Source: Pseudomonas sp. B21-028
GTDB lineage: Bacteria; Pseudomonadota; Gammaproteobacteria; Pseudomonadales; Pseudomonadaceae
DNA: 64,000 bases
Direction: 5' to 3'
Assembly (NCBI RefSeq): GCF_024749045.1
Contig: NZ_CP087184.1
Location: forward strand, 5,518,001 to 5,582,000
Positions 20,156 to 28,205 of this stretch are shown piece by piece. Both the position numbers and the translations under genes were made by a program. Position 1 is the first letter of the stretch; every line of letters begins with the position of its first letter. Below the pieces are notes generated by a model. The model had not been told where the DNA came from. It saw only the letters and a program-made list of their open reading frames with translations, and made no database searches.

Positions 20156-21114
20156 CCGATGAACGCCTCGCGGTCCTGCTTGAGCAGCGTCAGCAGCCAG
20201 ACGAAGTCATCCGGCAACGGCGACTCCCAGCTCATGCGCTTACCGGTGGTCGGATGATCCAGTTCCAGGAAACGTGCATGCAGCGCCTGACGCGGGAAAT
20301 GCTTCAGGGATTCGACCATGGTCACGCTGGCGGCCGGCGGAATGCGGAAGCGGCCGCCATAGGCCGGGTCGCCCACCAACGGGAAGTTGATGTGGGCCAT
20401 GTGCACGCGGATCTGGTGGGTACGACCGGTTTCCAGCTTGACCCGCACATGGGTGTGGGAGCGGAAGCGTTCAAGCACACGGTAATGACTGACCGCCGGC
20501 TTGCCGCCTTCCATCACCGCCATGCGCTGGCGTTGCTGGCCGTGACGACCAATGGGCGCGTTGATCTTGCCGCCAGCGGTCACTACACCGATCACGATGC
20601 ATTCATAGATGCGGCTGACACTGCGGCTTTGCAGTTGTGCGACCAGCTGGGTCTGCGCCTGGATGGTCTTGGCCACCACCATCAGACCGGTGGTGTCCTT
20701 GTCGAGGCGGTGCACGATACCGGCCCGGGGCACATTGACGATGTCCGGCACGTGGTGCAGCAAGGCATTGAGCAGGGTGCCGTCGGCGTGACCGGCGGCC
20801 GGGTGCACCACCAGGCCCGCTGGCTTGTTGATCACCAGGATGTCATCGTCTTCATAGACGATGTCCAGGGCGATGTCCTGGGCAACCCATTCGCCCTGGG
20901 CTTCCTGCTCGGCCGTCAACTCTAGGATGGCGCCGCCATGGACGATGTCGCGCGGACGGATGACCGCCCCATCCACCGTCAGGCGGCCGTCCTTGATCCA
21001 GGCGGAAAGGCGCGAGCGCGAATGCTCGGTGAAGAGTTGGGCGGCGACTTGATCGAGGCGTTGGCCGCCCAAATCGGACGGCACCTCTGCGCGAAGTTCT
21101 ATTTTATCGGACAT
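20152..21114 (-). CDS. rluD: 23S rRNA pseudouridine synthase RluD
   Basis: A 320-residue pseudouridine synthase that modifies U1911, U1915 and U1917 in helix 69 of 23S rRNA. An S4-like RNA-binding domain (about 15-75) precedes the catalytic domain. The active-site motif HRLDKDTTG contains the catalytic aspartate D138. The start at 21114 (MSDKIELRAEV) gives the family length (E. coli 326); the open frame continues upstream to 21993 antisense to bamD, which is not credible. It is divergent from bamD and translationally coupled to pgeF. Confidence 0.96.
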   Translation of the reverse strand: MSDKIELRAEVPSDLGGQRLDQVAAQLFTEHSRSRLSAWIKDGRLTVDGAVIRPRDIVHGGAILELTAEQEAQGEWVAQDIALDIVYEDDDILVINKPAGLVVHPAAGHADGTLLNALLHHVPDIVNVPRAGIVHRLDKDTTGLMVVAKTIQAQTQLVAQLQSRSVSRIYECIVIGVVTAGGKINAPIGRHGQQRQRMAVMEGGKPAVSHYRVLERFRSHTHVRVKLETGRTHQIRVHMAHINFPLVGDPAYGGRFRIPPAASVTMVESLKHFPRQALHARFLELDHPTTGKRMSWESPLPDDFVWLLTLLKQDREAFIG

Positions 21115-21182
21115 GCTCGGACTGGGCGTCGGCACAGCCTTTGGTTTCGGCTGCGCGCTTGTGGTTAAATACGGCGTCTTTT

Positions 21183-21204
21183 GCCCCGAGGCTTTCAACG
21201 GGGC
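21183..21204. other. Short hairpin in the rluD-bamD divergent region
   Basis: GCCCCG and CGGGGC form a 6-bp inverted repeat with a 10-nt loop, about 60 bp before the bamD start. It may be a leader hairpin of bamD or an operator. No clear -10/-35 pair was found nearby. Confidence 0.35.
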
Positions 21205-21264
21205 GCTCATCATAACAGGACGGCCCCGCCCAAGACAGCGGCCGTCATAGGGACGCAAGCCGCC

Positions 21265-22281
21265 ATGCAAGTGAAACACCTGCTGCTGATCGCCATCCTC
21301 GCATTGACTGCTGCTTGCTCGTCGAAGGAAGTCGTAGACGAAAACCTGAGCGAAGTCGAACTGTACCAACAGGCGCAGAACGACCTGGACAACAACAGCT
21401 ACACCAGCGCCACCGCCAAGCTCAAGGCCCTGGAGTCGCGGTATCCGTTCGGTCGTTACGCCGATCAGGCCCAACTGGAGCTGATCTACGCCAACTACAA
21501 GAACGCCGAGCCGGAAGCTGCGAAATCTGCCGCCGAACGCTTCATTCGCCTGCATCCACAGCATCCGAACGTCGATTACGCCTATTACCTCAAGGGCCTG
21601 ACGTCTTTCGACCAGGATGTCGGCCTGCTGGCGCGCTTCCTGCCGCTGGACATGACCAAGCGTGACCCGGGCGCCGCGCGCGACTCGTACAACGAGTTCG
21701 CCCAGCTGACCAGCCGCTTCCCCAACAGCCGCTACTCGCCGGATGCCAAGCAGCGCATGATCTACCTGCGCAACCTGCTGGCTTCCTACGAGATCCACGT
21801 GGCCGACTACTACCTGACCCGTCAGGCCTACGTCGCCGCCGCCAACCGTGGTCGCTACGTGGTGGAAAACTTCCAGGAAACCCCTTCGGTGGGCGACGGC
21901 CTGGCGGTGATGACCGAAGCGTACCAACGCCTGCACCTGGACGAACTGGCGGCCAGCAGCCTGGAAACCCTGAAACTGAACTACCCGGACCACCCTACCC
22001 TGGTCGACGGCCAGTTCACCCCACGCGTTGCAGAAGCCGACAACCGCTCATGGCTGAGCAAGGCGACCCTGGGCCTGATCGAGTCCCGTCCACCGCTGCC
22101 GCCAGGCGAGACCCGCGCCAACCAGGACGTACAACGTCAGTTCCAGGACGCCAAGGAAGCCATTCCGAACGAGCTCAAGCCCAAGGATGAGAATGGCGAT
22201 GTGATCGAAGAACCGGAGCCTGAGAGCAGCTCCAGCGACCGCTCCTGGTTCAGCTACATGACCTTCGGCCTGTTCGACTGA
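21265..22281 (+). CDS. bamD: Outer membrane assembly lipoprotein BamD (ComL)
   Basis: A 338-residue lipoprotein of the BAM complex, which folds beta-barrel proteins into the outer membrane. The signal peptide ([18 protein letters not shown]) ends at the lipidated cysteine. Five TPR-like helical repeats follow, including '[20 protein letters not shown]' and '[14 protein letters not shown]'. It is longer than E. coli BamD (245 residues) by an acidic, proline-rich C-terminal tail (about 265-338), as in other pseudomonads. The start at 21265 is set by the signal peptide. Divergent from rluD; followed by a strong terminator. Confidence 0.96.
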   Translation: MQVKHLLLIAILALTAACSSKEVVDENLSEVELYQQAQNDLDNNSYTSATAKLKALESRYPFGRYADQAQLELIYANYKNAEPEAAKSAAERFIRLHPQHPNVDYAYYLKGLTSFDQDVGLLARFLPLDMTKRDPGAARDSYNEFAQLTSRFPNSRYSPDAKQRMIYLRNLLASYEIHVADYYLTRQAYVAAANRGRYVVENFQETPSVGDGLAVMTEAYQRLHLDELAASSLETLKLNYPDHPTLVDGQFTPRVAEADNRSWLSKATLGLIESRPPLPPGETRANQDVQRQFQDAKEAIPNELKPKDENGDVIEEPEPESSSSDRSWFSYMTFGLFD

Positions 22282-22301
22282 GCACAGGGCATCAACAGAA
22301 A

Positions 22302-22327
22302 GGGAGACCCGACGGTCTCCCTTTTTT
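22302..22327 (+). terminator. Terminator of bamD
   Basis: GGGAGACC-CGAC-GGTCTCCC is a perfect 8-bp stem followed by TTTTTT, about 20 bp after the bamD stop codon. Confidence 0.92.
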
Positions 22328-22406
22328 GTAGCTGGATCCTAATGAACTGTGCGCCGCTCCAGTCCTTGGCTAAACTGGCTCATCTCTCGCCAGAAAGCCG
22401 CCCATC

Positions 22407-22640
22407 ATGCTTCGTCTAATAATCTTGTTCGCCATCGTTGCCTCCGCCATATGGTTCTTTCGCAGCATGAAGCCCAAGGCGTCCGCGGCAGAGTCCTCCA
22501 GGGAGCAGGATGCGCCGCCCATGGTTCGCTGCGCCCACTGTGGCGTGCACCTGCCGCGTGACCGGGCACTCTCCCTCCAACAACAATGGTACTGCAGCCA
22601 GGCTCACCTCGAGCAAGGCCCGGGCCCTCGTGATCACTGA
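22407..22640 (+). CDS. PP0621 family protein (small membrane-anchored zinc-ribbon-like)
   Basis: A 77-residue protein with one N-terminal transmembrane helix (LRLIILFAIVASAIWFF) and a C-terminal domain with cysteines in 'VRCAHCGVHLPRDRAL' and 'YCSQAH', a likely zinc-binding motif. This pattern matches the Pseudomonas PP0621 family. Its 3' end overlaps the GTG start of pilS by 11 bp, so the two are probably translated together. Function unknown; the link to pilS suggests a pilus or envelope role but this is only context. Confidence 0.85.
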   Translation: MLRLIILFAIVASAIWFFRSMKPKASAAESSREQDAPPMVRCAHCGVHLPRDRALSLQQQWYCSQAHLEQGPGPRDH

Positions 22641-24219
22641 GGCTTCAAGCCCTCGCGTCAGACAGACGCAGCGCCTGCTGCGTCTCTATCACCTGTACCG
22701 CTTGAGCATCGGCATTACCCTGGTGCTGCTGATCTCCAGCAACATGGACAACCGCCTGCTGGCCTTCGCCAACGACGACCTGTTGCGCAGCGGCAGCTGG
22801 TTGTACCTGGTACTGAACATCCTGCTGGTGGTGTTCCTTGAAAACACCCGCCGCCCGGCCCGGTTGTTTGGTCTGGCGCTCACCGATGTGCTGCTGCTGT
22901 CATGGCTGTTCTTCGTCGCGGGCGGCGCCCCCAGCGCCATCGGCAACCTGCTCATCGTCTCGGTGGCCATCGGCAATACACTGTTGCGCGGTCGAATCGG
23001 CCTGTTGATCGCCGCCGTTGCCACGATCGGCATCGTCGGCTCGAGTTTCTTCCTTGGTCTGAACGACTCGAACCCTCCCGGCAGCTATTTGCAGGCCGGC
23101 ACCCTGGGCGCGCTGTGCTTTGCCGCCGCGCTGCTGGTACAGGGCCTGACCCGGCGACTGGAAGCCAGCGAAACCCTGGCCGAGCAACGGGCCAGCGAGG
23201 TGACCAGCCTCGAAACCCTCAATGCCTTGATCCTGCAACGCATGCGCACCGGCATCCTGGTGCTCGATCGTCAACGCCGGGTGCAACTGGCCAACGAAAG
23301 CGCCTTGAATCTGTTGGGCATGCACGACCTGGTCGGCCAGCCAATCGATGAGTACTCCAGCGCCCTCGTCGACAGCCTGAAAGTGTGGCTGAACAACCCC
23401 AGCCTGCGCCCACCCAGCCTGACCGTTCCCGGCACGGGCCTGACCCTGCAACCGAACTTCATCGCTCTGGGGCATAACGAACAGCATCAGGTCCTCGTGT
23501 TTCTCGAAGACCTGGCCCAGGTGGCCCAGCATGCCCAGCAACTGAAACTCGCCTCGCTCGGGCGCCTCACCGCCGGCATCGCCCATGAAATCCGCAACCC
23601 CCTGGGGGCCATCAGCCATGCGGCGCAATTACTGCGCGAGTCCGAGGAACTGAACGACTCGGATCGACGTCTGACGCAGATTATTCAAGATCACTCCCAA
23701 CGAATGAACCGCGTCATCGAAAACGTCCTGCAGGTGTCCCGTCGCCGACAAACCACGCCCCAGCGCCTGGACCTGCGCACCTGGCTCGACCAGTTCGTCC
23801 AGCAGGCCCGCGAAAACATGGCCGCGCACCAGCAATTGCACCTGAGCATCGCCCCGGGCGACTACACCACCCTCATGGACCCCGATCAATTGACCCAGGT
23901 GCTCGACAACCTGCTGCGCAACGCCTGGCGCCACAGCGCCCAGGACCATGAACAGGCCGAGGCCTGGCTGGAGCTGTTCGTCGATTCCCACAGCCATCTT
24001 CCCACGCTGGATATCATCGACAACGGCCCCGGCGTGACACCGGACCAACAGGCGCACCTGTTCGAGCCGTTCTTCACCACCAGCAGCCAGGGCACCGGCC
24101 TTGGGCTCTATCTGTCCCGTGAGCTGTGCGAAAGCAACCAGGCCCGCCTAGACTTCAAACCACGCCAAGGCGGCGGCTGCTTTCGCATCACCTTTGCTCA
24201 CGGACGGAAACAGATTTGA
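22630..24219 (+). CDS. pilS: Sensor histidine kinase PilS
   Basis: A 529-residue membrane histidine kinase that controls pilin expression. Six transmembrane helices lie in the first 175 residues, as in P. aeruginosa PilS, which senses PilA in the membrane. A PAS-like region (about 190-300) follows. The H-box 'HEIRNPLGAISHA' contains H319, the phosphorylated histidine at the same number as recalled for P. aeruginosa. N and G boxes (DNLLRNAWRH, 'FFTTSSQGTGLGLYLSRELC') are intact. The start is the GTG at 22630, which gives the family length; longer frames overlap the PP0621 gene. It overlaps pilR by 4 bp. Confidence 0.93.
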   Translation: MITEASSPRVRQTQRLLRLYHLYRLSIGITLVLLISSNMDNRLLAFANDDLLRSGSWLYLVLNILLVVFLENTRRPARLFGLALTDVLLLSWLFFVAGGAPSAIGNLLIVSVAIGNTLLRGRIGLLIAAVATIGIVGSSFFLGLNDSNPPGSYLQAGTLGALCFAAALLVQGLTRRLEASETLAEQRASEVTSLETLNALILQRMRTGILVLDRQRRVQLANESALNLLGMHDLVGQPIDEYSSALVDSLKVWLNNPSLRPPSLTVPGTGLTLQPNFIALGHNEQHQVLVFLEDLAQVAQHAQQLKLASLGRLTAGIAHEIRNPLGAISHAAQLLRESEELNDSDRRLTQIIQDHSQRMNRVIENVLQVSRRRQTTPQRLDLRTWLDQFVQQARENMAAHQQLHLSIAPGDYTTLMDPDQLTQVLDNLLRNAWRHSAQDHEQAEAWLELFVDSHSHLPTLDIIDNGPGVTPDQQAHLFEPFFTTSSQGTGLGLYLSRELCESNQARLDFKPRQGGGCFRITFAHGRKQI

Positions 24220-25559
24220 ATACACGCTCACGGCAACGGATCCTGATCGTCGATGACGAACCGGACATCCGCGAACTCCTGGACATCACCCTGGGCAGGA
24301 TGAAACTCGACACCCGCAGCGCCAGGAATCTTGCCGAGGCCCAATCCCTGCTGGCGGACGAGGCCTTCGACCTGTGCCTGACCGACATGCGCCTGCCCGA
24401 CGGAACCGGCCTGGAACTGGTGCAGCACATCCAGCAACGCTTCCCGCAACTGCCCGTGGCGATGATCACCGCCTACGGCAGCCTGGAAACCGCCATCGAC
24501 GCCCTCAAGGCCGGGGCTTTTGACTTTCTGACCAAACCGGTCGACCTGGGTCGACTGCGGGAACTGGTCACCAGCGCCCTGCGCCTGCCGCCTGCCACCG
24601 TCCCGACCACCATCGAACGCTGCCTGCTGGGTGACTCGCCGCCGATGCGCAGCGTGCGCAAACAGATCGAAAAACTGGCCCGCAGCCAGGCACCGGTGTA
24701 CATCAGCGGGGAGTCCGGCTGTGGCAAGGAGCTGGTGGCACGGCTGATCCACGAACAAGGCCCCCGCTCCAGCCGGAGCTTTGTGCCGGTCAACTGTGGG
24801 GCCATTCCGACAGAGCTGATGGAAAGCGAGTTTTTCGGCCATCGAAAAGGCAGCTTCAGCGGTGCCATCGAGGACAAGCCAGGTCTGTTCCAGGCCGCCA
24901 ATGGTGGCACCCTGTTTCTCGATGAAGTGGCCGACCTGCCCCTGGCAATGCAGGTCAAACTGCTGCGGGCGATCCAGGAAAAAGCCGTGCGCGCCGTTGG
25001 CGGCCAGCAGGAGGAAGTGGTGGATGTCCGCATCCTCTGTGCCACCCATAAGGACCTGGACGCCGAAGTCGCCGCCGGACGCTTTCGTCAGGATCTGTAC
25101 TATCGACTGAACGTCATCGAACTCCGCGTCCCGCCCCTGCGCGAACGCCGCGAAGACATCGAACCGCTGGCCAACCACATGCTCCAGCGTCTGGTGGCCA
25201 ACACCGGCAACCCAGCCGCCAGACTCCATCCCCAAGCCCTCGAAGCCCTTCGAAACTACCGCTTCCCCGGTAACGTGCGCGAGCTGGAAAACATGCTCGA
25301 ACGGGCCTACACCCTCTGCGAACACCAACAGATCGAAGCCGACGACCTGCGCCTGGCCGAAGGCAACGGCATCACCGACACCGCCAGCCCCGATCTGATG
25401 CGGGTCGACAACCTGGAAGACTATCTGGAAGACGTCGAACGCAAAGTCATCCTCCAGGCCCTGGAAGAAACCCGCTGGAACCGCACGGCGGCGGCACAAC
25501 GGTTGAAGCTATCGTTTCGGTCGATGCGGTATCGGCTGAAGAAGTTGGGGTTGGATTGA
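24216..25559 (+). CDS. pilR: Sigma54-dependent response regulator PilR
   Basis: A 447-residue NtrC-family activator. The receiver domain (about 6-120) has the phosphorylatable D57 in 'CLTDMRLPDG'. The AAA+ domain has Walker A GESGCGKE at residues 165-172, and a Fis-type helix-turn-helix ends the protein (NRTAAAQRLKLSFRSMRYRL). The sigma54-contact loop reads GSFSGA (212-217), with serine where the GAFTGA threonine normally sits. The start is inferred to be a TTG at 24216, overlapping the pilS stop (TTGA). It should activate pilA from the sigma54 promoter at 4790-4806. Confidence 0.93.
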   Translation: MNTRSRQRILIVDDEPDIRELLDITLGRMKLDTRSARNLAEAQSLLADEAFDLCLTDMRLPDGTGLELVQHIQQRFPQLPVAMITAYGSLETAIDALKAGAFDFLTKPVDLGRLRELVTSALRLPPATVPTTIERCLLGDSPPMRSVRKQIEKLARSQAPVYISGESGCGKELVARLIHEQGPRSSRSFVPVNCGAIPTELMESEFFGHRKGSFSGAIEDKPGLFQAANGGTLFLDEVADLPLAMQVKLLRAIQEKAVRAVGGQQEEVVDVRILCATHKDLDAEVAAGRFRQDLYYRLNVIELRVPPLRERREDIEPLANHMLQRLVANTGNPAARLHPQALEALRNYRFPGNVRELENMLERAYTLCEHQQIEADDLRLAEGNGITDTASPDLMRVDNLEDYLEDVERKVILQALEETRWNRTAAAQRLKLSFRSMRYRLKKLGLD

Positions 25560-25595
25560 GGGGAGCCACCACCAATGGCTGGGCTCAGACCACCC

Positions 25596-25727
25596 TGTGG
25601 CGAGGGGATTCATCCCCGCTGGGCTGCGTAGCAGCCCTGAATCCTTACACCTCCGTGTATCAGGCAGATTGTATAGACTGTCTTAGGGCCGCTACGCAGC
25701 CCAGCGGGGATGAATCCCCTCGCCACA
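25596..25727. repeat. Family-B inverted repeat element
   Basis: Left arm TGTGGCGAGGGGATTCATCC and onward through GCTGGGCTGCGTAGCAGCCC; right arm GGCCGCTACGCAGCCCAGCG and onward to CCCCTCGCCACA. Arms of about 40 bp are almost perfectly complementary, with a 50-bp centre. It lies downstream of pilR and could also serve as a transcription end. Confidence 0.9.
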
Positions 25728-25763
25728 AATCGTGTTTGGCCTGACCGTTCTATTGATCAGTTC

Positions 25764-26129
25764 CTAATCCGCCATCACCGGCACCCGCTCATCCAACACC
25801 CGATTGGCCAGCAATTCGCTCAGCTCGATCAGCTGTTGCACACCCAGGGCCACATGCCGACGCGAACCGTCAAGCTCGAAGGCCAGGTCGCTGAGCGTTG
25901 CGTTCGCGGATGCCAGGGTTTCGCTGAGATTGGCGAGGAGGCATTCGGCGTCAATGCCTTCCATGACGGTGAATAACTGGCTTGAGGCTGGTTTCTTTTT
26001 GACTTCAGGTGAAGGGGCTAGGTAATAGTCGAGAGCGCGCTTGGCGGCTTCATCGAGCTTTTGAGGATCGAGCCCGCCATGGGCTGATGAGGAATCTGTT
26101 TCAGGGGGATTGGGTGTGACTTTGATCAT
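25764..26129 (-). CDS. DUF6124 family protein
   Basis: A 121-residue, probably helical cytoplasmic protein matching the Pseudomonas DUF6124/DUF3077-like proteins. It begins MIKVTPNPPETDSSSAHGG and contains 'SSQLFTVMEGIDAECLLANL' and 'VALGVQQLIELSELLANRVL'. Function unknown. The start at 26129 has GGAG seven bases upstream; a frame to 26159 lacks one. The gene sits between pilR and thiO, a place where I recall no such gene in P. aeruginosa, so it is part of an accessory insertion. It has an elaborately structured leader (26130-26243) in which the Shine-Dalgarno is base-paired. Confidence 0.8.
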   Translation of the reverse strand: MIKVTPNPPETDSSSAHGGLDPQKLDEAAKRALDYYLAPSPEVKKKPASSQLFTVMEGIDAECLLANLSETLASANATLSDLAFELDGSRRHVALGVQQLIELSELLANRVLDERVPVMAD

Positions 26130-26136
26130 TGTGCAT

Positions 26137-26191
26137 CTCCAAGGTTTTGGAGCTGCCACCGATCGCCGCGACGCGATTGGAGGTGGCAGCT
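26137..26191 (-). promoter_or_regulatory. Structured 5' leader of the DUF6124 gene
   Basis: On the minus strand, AGCTGCCACC (26191-26182) pairs perfectly with GGTGGCAGCT (26160-26151). An inner ATCGC/GCGAT stem is separated from it by an asymmetric bulge. A second hairpin, CTCCAA-AACC-TTGGAG (26152-26137), buries the Shine-Dalgarno GGAG. An identical CTCCAA (26182-26177) is exposed in the bulge of the first hairpin, so the Shine-Dalgarno has two alternative pairing partners. This is the layout of a translational switch, but no ligand or trigger is known. Confidence 0.65.
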
Positions 26192-26229
26192 GTACGCAGG
26201 TTCGCGGACCGAGACCTTAGAAACCCGGC

Positions 26230-26243
26230 ATACCCTAGGGTAT
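26230..26243. promoter_or_regulatory. Perfect 14-bp palindrome upstream of the DUF6124 leader
   Basis: ATACCCTAGGGTAT is a perfect palindrome about 100 bp before the DUF6124 start. A TTGTCA box on the minus strand at 26262-26267 would put the palindrome at the -10/+1 region, suggesting an operator. The -10 match is weak. Confidence 0.5.
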
Positions 26244-26522
26244 CCCGCGCACAGCCAGCCATGACAAAACGACAAGTACCAAAGCACAGTCGAGGGCTGG
26301 AATTATGCACTAAGTTAACGGGCCGCGACGCCCGGACGCTGAATTGGCAGCGACCGAAAAAGGTTAGCGATAAGCCTTCCCACCCGGCAACCGCCAAAGC
26401 TCGTCGGAAAAATCAGCTTCAGCTTGGACGTTGTCCGACCATTCCCACAAATCTCGAACGGCTGTCAGCTCGCTCACAACAACTCTGCGGCAACCTGTTA
26501 TTTCTCAGCCAACACCAATCCT

Positions 26523-26613
26523 CGTGGGAGCGAGCCTGCTCGCGATGGCGGTGGGCCAGTTTGAATAGATATTGGATGTGCCGACGCCTTCGCGAGCAAG
26601 CCCGCTCCCACAG
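26523..26613. repeat. REPIN (family A)
   Basis: Inverted REP units: GTGGGAGCGAGCCTGCTCGC at the left, and CGCGAGCAAGCCCGCTCCCA at the right, about 50 bp apart. Located in the gene-free gap between the DUF6124 gene and thiO. Confidence 0.88.
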
Positions 26614-26992
26614 GGAGACCGAGGCCAGCCGCAAGCACAGGTCGGCTGTAGGGCCGCCTCGCTTTTTGGCTTTTGCTTTTGCTTTGCTTTTGATCTTCGG
26701 GCCCCATTAACCACGCTGGCCGAACGCAGGCATTGCGTAGTGGGCAACCCGGCATGGATGCCGGGTTAGCCGCGCTGGGCCATGGATGGCCCTTCGCGGC
26801 GGGCCCACGGAGCAATGCCGGAGTGAGGGCACACCGAGCCTAGGCGAGGTGCCGAGTGGTGGGGCCAAGCCTTTTTTGCTTACTTTTTTTGGCGTTTGAA
26901 AAAAAGTAAGCCGCCGTAAGGGCGGAACCGTAAGTGGCCGTTACCGCAGCAATGGATATGTACTCGACCAAAAACCGTGACCAACCGCAAGG
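26614..26992. repeat. Hairpin-chain intergenic element
   Basis: This gene-free stretch contains five consecutive hairpins between 26746 and 26925. They are AACCCGGCA-TGGA-TGCCGGGTT (26746-26767); a nested GCCGCG/GGGCCAT stem (26769-26800); GGCAC..GTGCC around GCCTAGGC (about 26828-26853); GCTTACTTTTTTT/AAAAAAAGTAAGC (26878-26911); and CCGCC-GTAAG-GGCGG (26911-26925). It is preceded by a (GCTTTT)-like low-complexity tract at 26668-26692. Similar sequences are recalled as common in Pseudomonas intergenic regions. Open frames across it have no start or coding signal. Confidence 0.7.
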
Positions 26993-27021
26993 CCGCCATC
27001 GCGAGCAGGCTCGCTCCCACA
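26993..27021. repeat. Solitary REP (family A)
   Basis: A single unit, CCGCCATCGCGAGCAGGCTC followed by GCTCCCAC, 27 bp from the end of thiO. No partner unit is present within 300 bp on the thiO side. Confidence 0.85.
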
Positions 27022-27047
27022 TTGGATCGAAGTACAACCGAAAGCCC

Positions 27048-28148
27048 CTACAACCGCCCCGCCGGTGCATAAGGCGCAGGATCAATCACCGGCTCACGCC
27101 CCAACATCACATCCACGAACAACCGACACGAAGCCGGCGCCAACACCAACCCATTGCGATAATGCCCACAGTTCAACCAAAGCCCAGCAAACCCCGGCAC
27201 CTCGCCTATATAAGGAACCCCCGCCGGCGACCCAGGCCGCAGCCCGGCCCAATGCCCGACCAACTCAGCCTCCGCCAGCGCCGGAATCAGTTGCTGCGCC
27301 GAAGCCTTCAGACTCTCCAGCGCCGCATCGGTCGGGGTCTTGTCGAAGCCCTCGCGTTCCAGCGTACTGCCCACCAAGATATGCCCGTCACGCCGCGGGA
27401 TCGCATAACGGCCCTTGGCCAGGACCATGCTCGACAGGAAGTCCGAAGCGCACTTGTACAGGATCATCTGGCCCTTGACCGGCTCGACCGGCAACTTCAG
27501 GCCCAGGGTCTTGAGCAACTCCCCGCTCCAGGCCCCGGCAGCCAGCACCACCTGATCGCCACGAATCGCCCCGGCCGAGCTGTCCACCCCCACGACACGC
27601 CCGCCGTCGAGAATGAAGCCACTGACCTCGCATTGTTCATGCAGCGTGACCCCGGGCAGCGCCAGCAAAGCAGCTTTGAGGGACTTCACCAACCGGGGAT
27701 TGCGCACGTTCGCCACGTCAGCCATGTGGATCGCCCGGGAGAAGCCGGCGCCCAGTACCGGCACCGCATCGTGGACCGCCGAGATATCCACGGGCCGCAA
27801 CGGCCGCCCTTCCCGCGTCGCCCAGGCCAACGCTTCGTCCTGATCGTCCAGGTCCAGCCAATACAGTCCGGTGACATGCACCTGCGGATCGATACCCGTG
27901 GCCGCGAACAAACGCTGGCCCAACTGTGGATAGAAATCCTGCGACCAATGCGCCAGCGCCGTGACCGCCGGGCTGTAGCGCCACGGGTACAACGGCGAAA
28001 CGATGCCGCCACCGGCCCAGGACGACTCCTGGCCGACACTGGCACGCTCCAGCAGCACGACACGTTGCCCTTCGGACGCCAGATTGAACGCCGTCAGCAG
28101 GCCAATGACTCCGCCGCCGACAATCACCACTTGCTGTTGCCTGGTCAT
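27048..28148 (-). CDS. thiO: Glycine oxidase ThiO
   Basis: A 366-residue FAD-dependent amine oxidase that oxidises glycine to the imine used for thiazole ring formation in thiamine synthesis. The N-terminal Rossmann motif VVIVGGGVIGLLTAFNLA (7-24) binds FAD. The 'SSWAGGGIVSPLYPW' motif and 'GHWAGLRPGSPAGVPYIGEV' are characteristic of ThiO. The C-terminal 'NCGHYRNGLVLAP' motif is intact. A D-amino acid oxidase of this kind is also recalled next to the pil cluster in P. aeruginosa (PA4548). Here it is read in the same direction as pilE, 57 bp downstream. Confidence 0.92.
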   Translation of the reverse strand: MTRQQQVVIVGGGVIGLLTAFNLASEGQRVVLLERASVGQESSWAGGGIVSPLYPWRYSPAVTALAHWSQDFYPQLGQRLFAATGIDPQVHVTGLYWLDLDDQDEALAWATREGRPLRPVDISAVHDAVPVLGAGFSRAIHMADVANVRNPRLVKSLKAALLALPGVTLHEQCEVSGFILDGGRVVGVDSSAGAIRGDQVVLAAGAWSGELLKTLGLKLPVEPVKGQMILYKCASDFLSSMVLAKGRYAIPRRDGHILVGSTLEREGFDKTPTDAALESLKASAQQLIPALAEAELVGHWAGLRPGSPAGVPYIGEVPGFAGLWLNCGHYRNGLVLAPASCRLFVDVMLGREPVIDPAPYAPAGRL

Positions 28149-28205
28149 GTATTGATTCGACTCTTAGGACAGAGGGCGCAACACAGCGCCCGATACAAAG
28201 AAAAA

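Noticed and set aside
21115..21993. Extended N terminus of rluD up to 21993
   Set aside because: The extension is antisense to bamD. The conserved RluD start is at 21114.
26498..26815. Coding sequence in the accessory gap (80- to 105-residue frames with Lys/Gln runs)
   Set aside because: Frames run through REP units and the low-complexity tract; composition comes from the repeat and no ribosome binding site was found.
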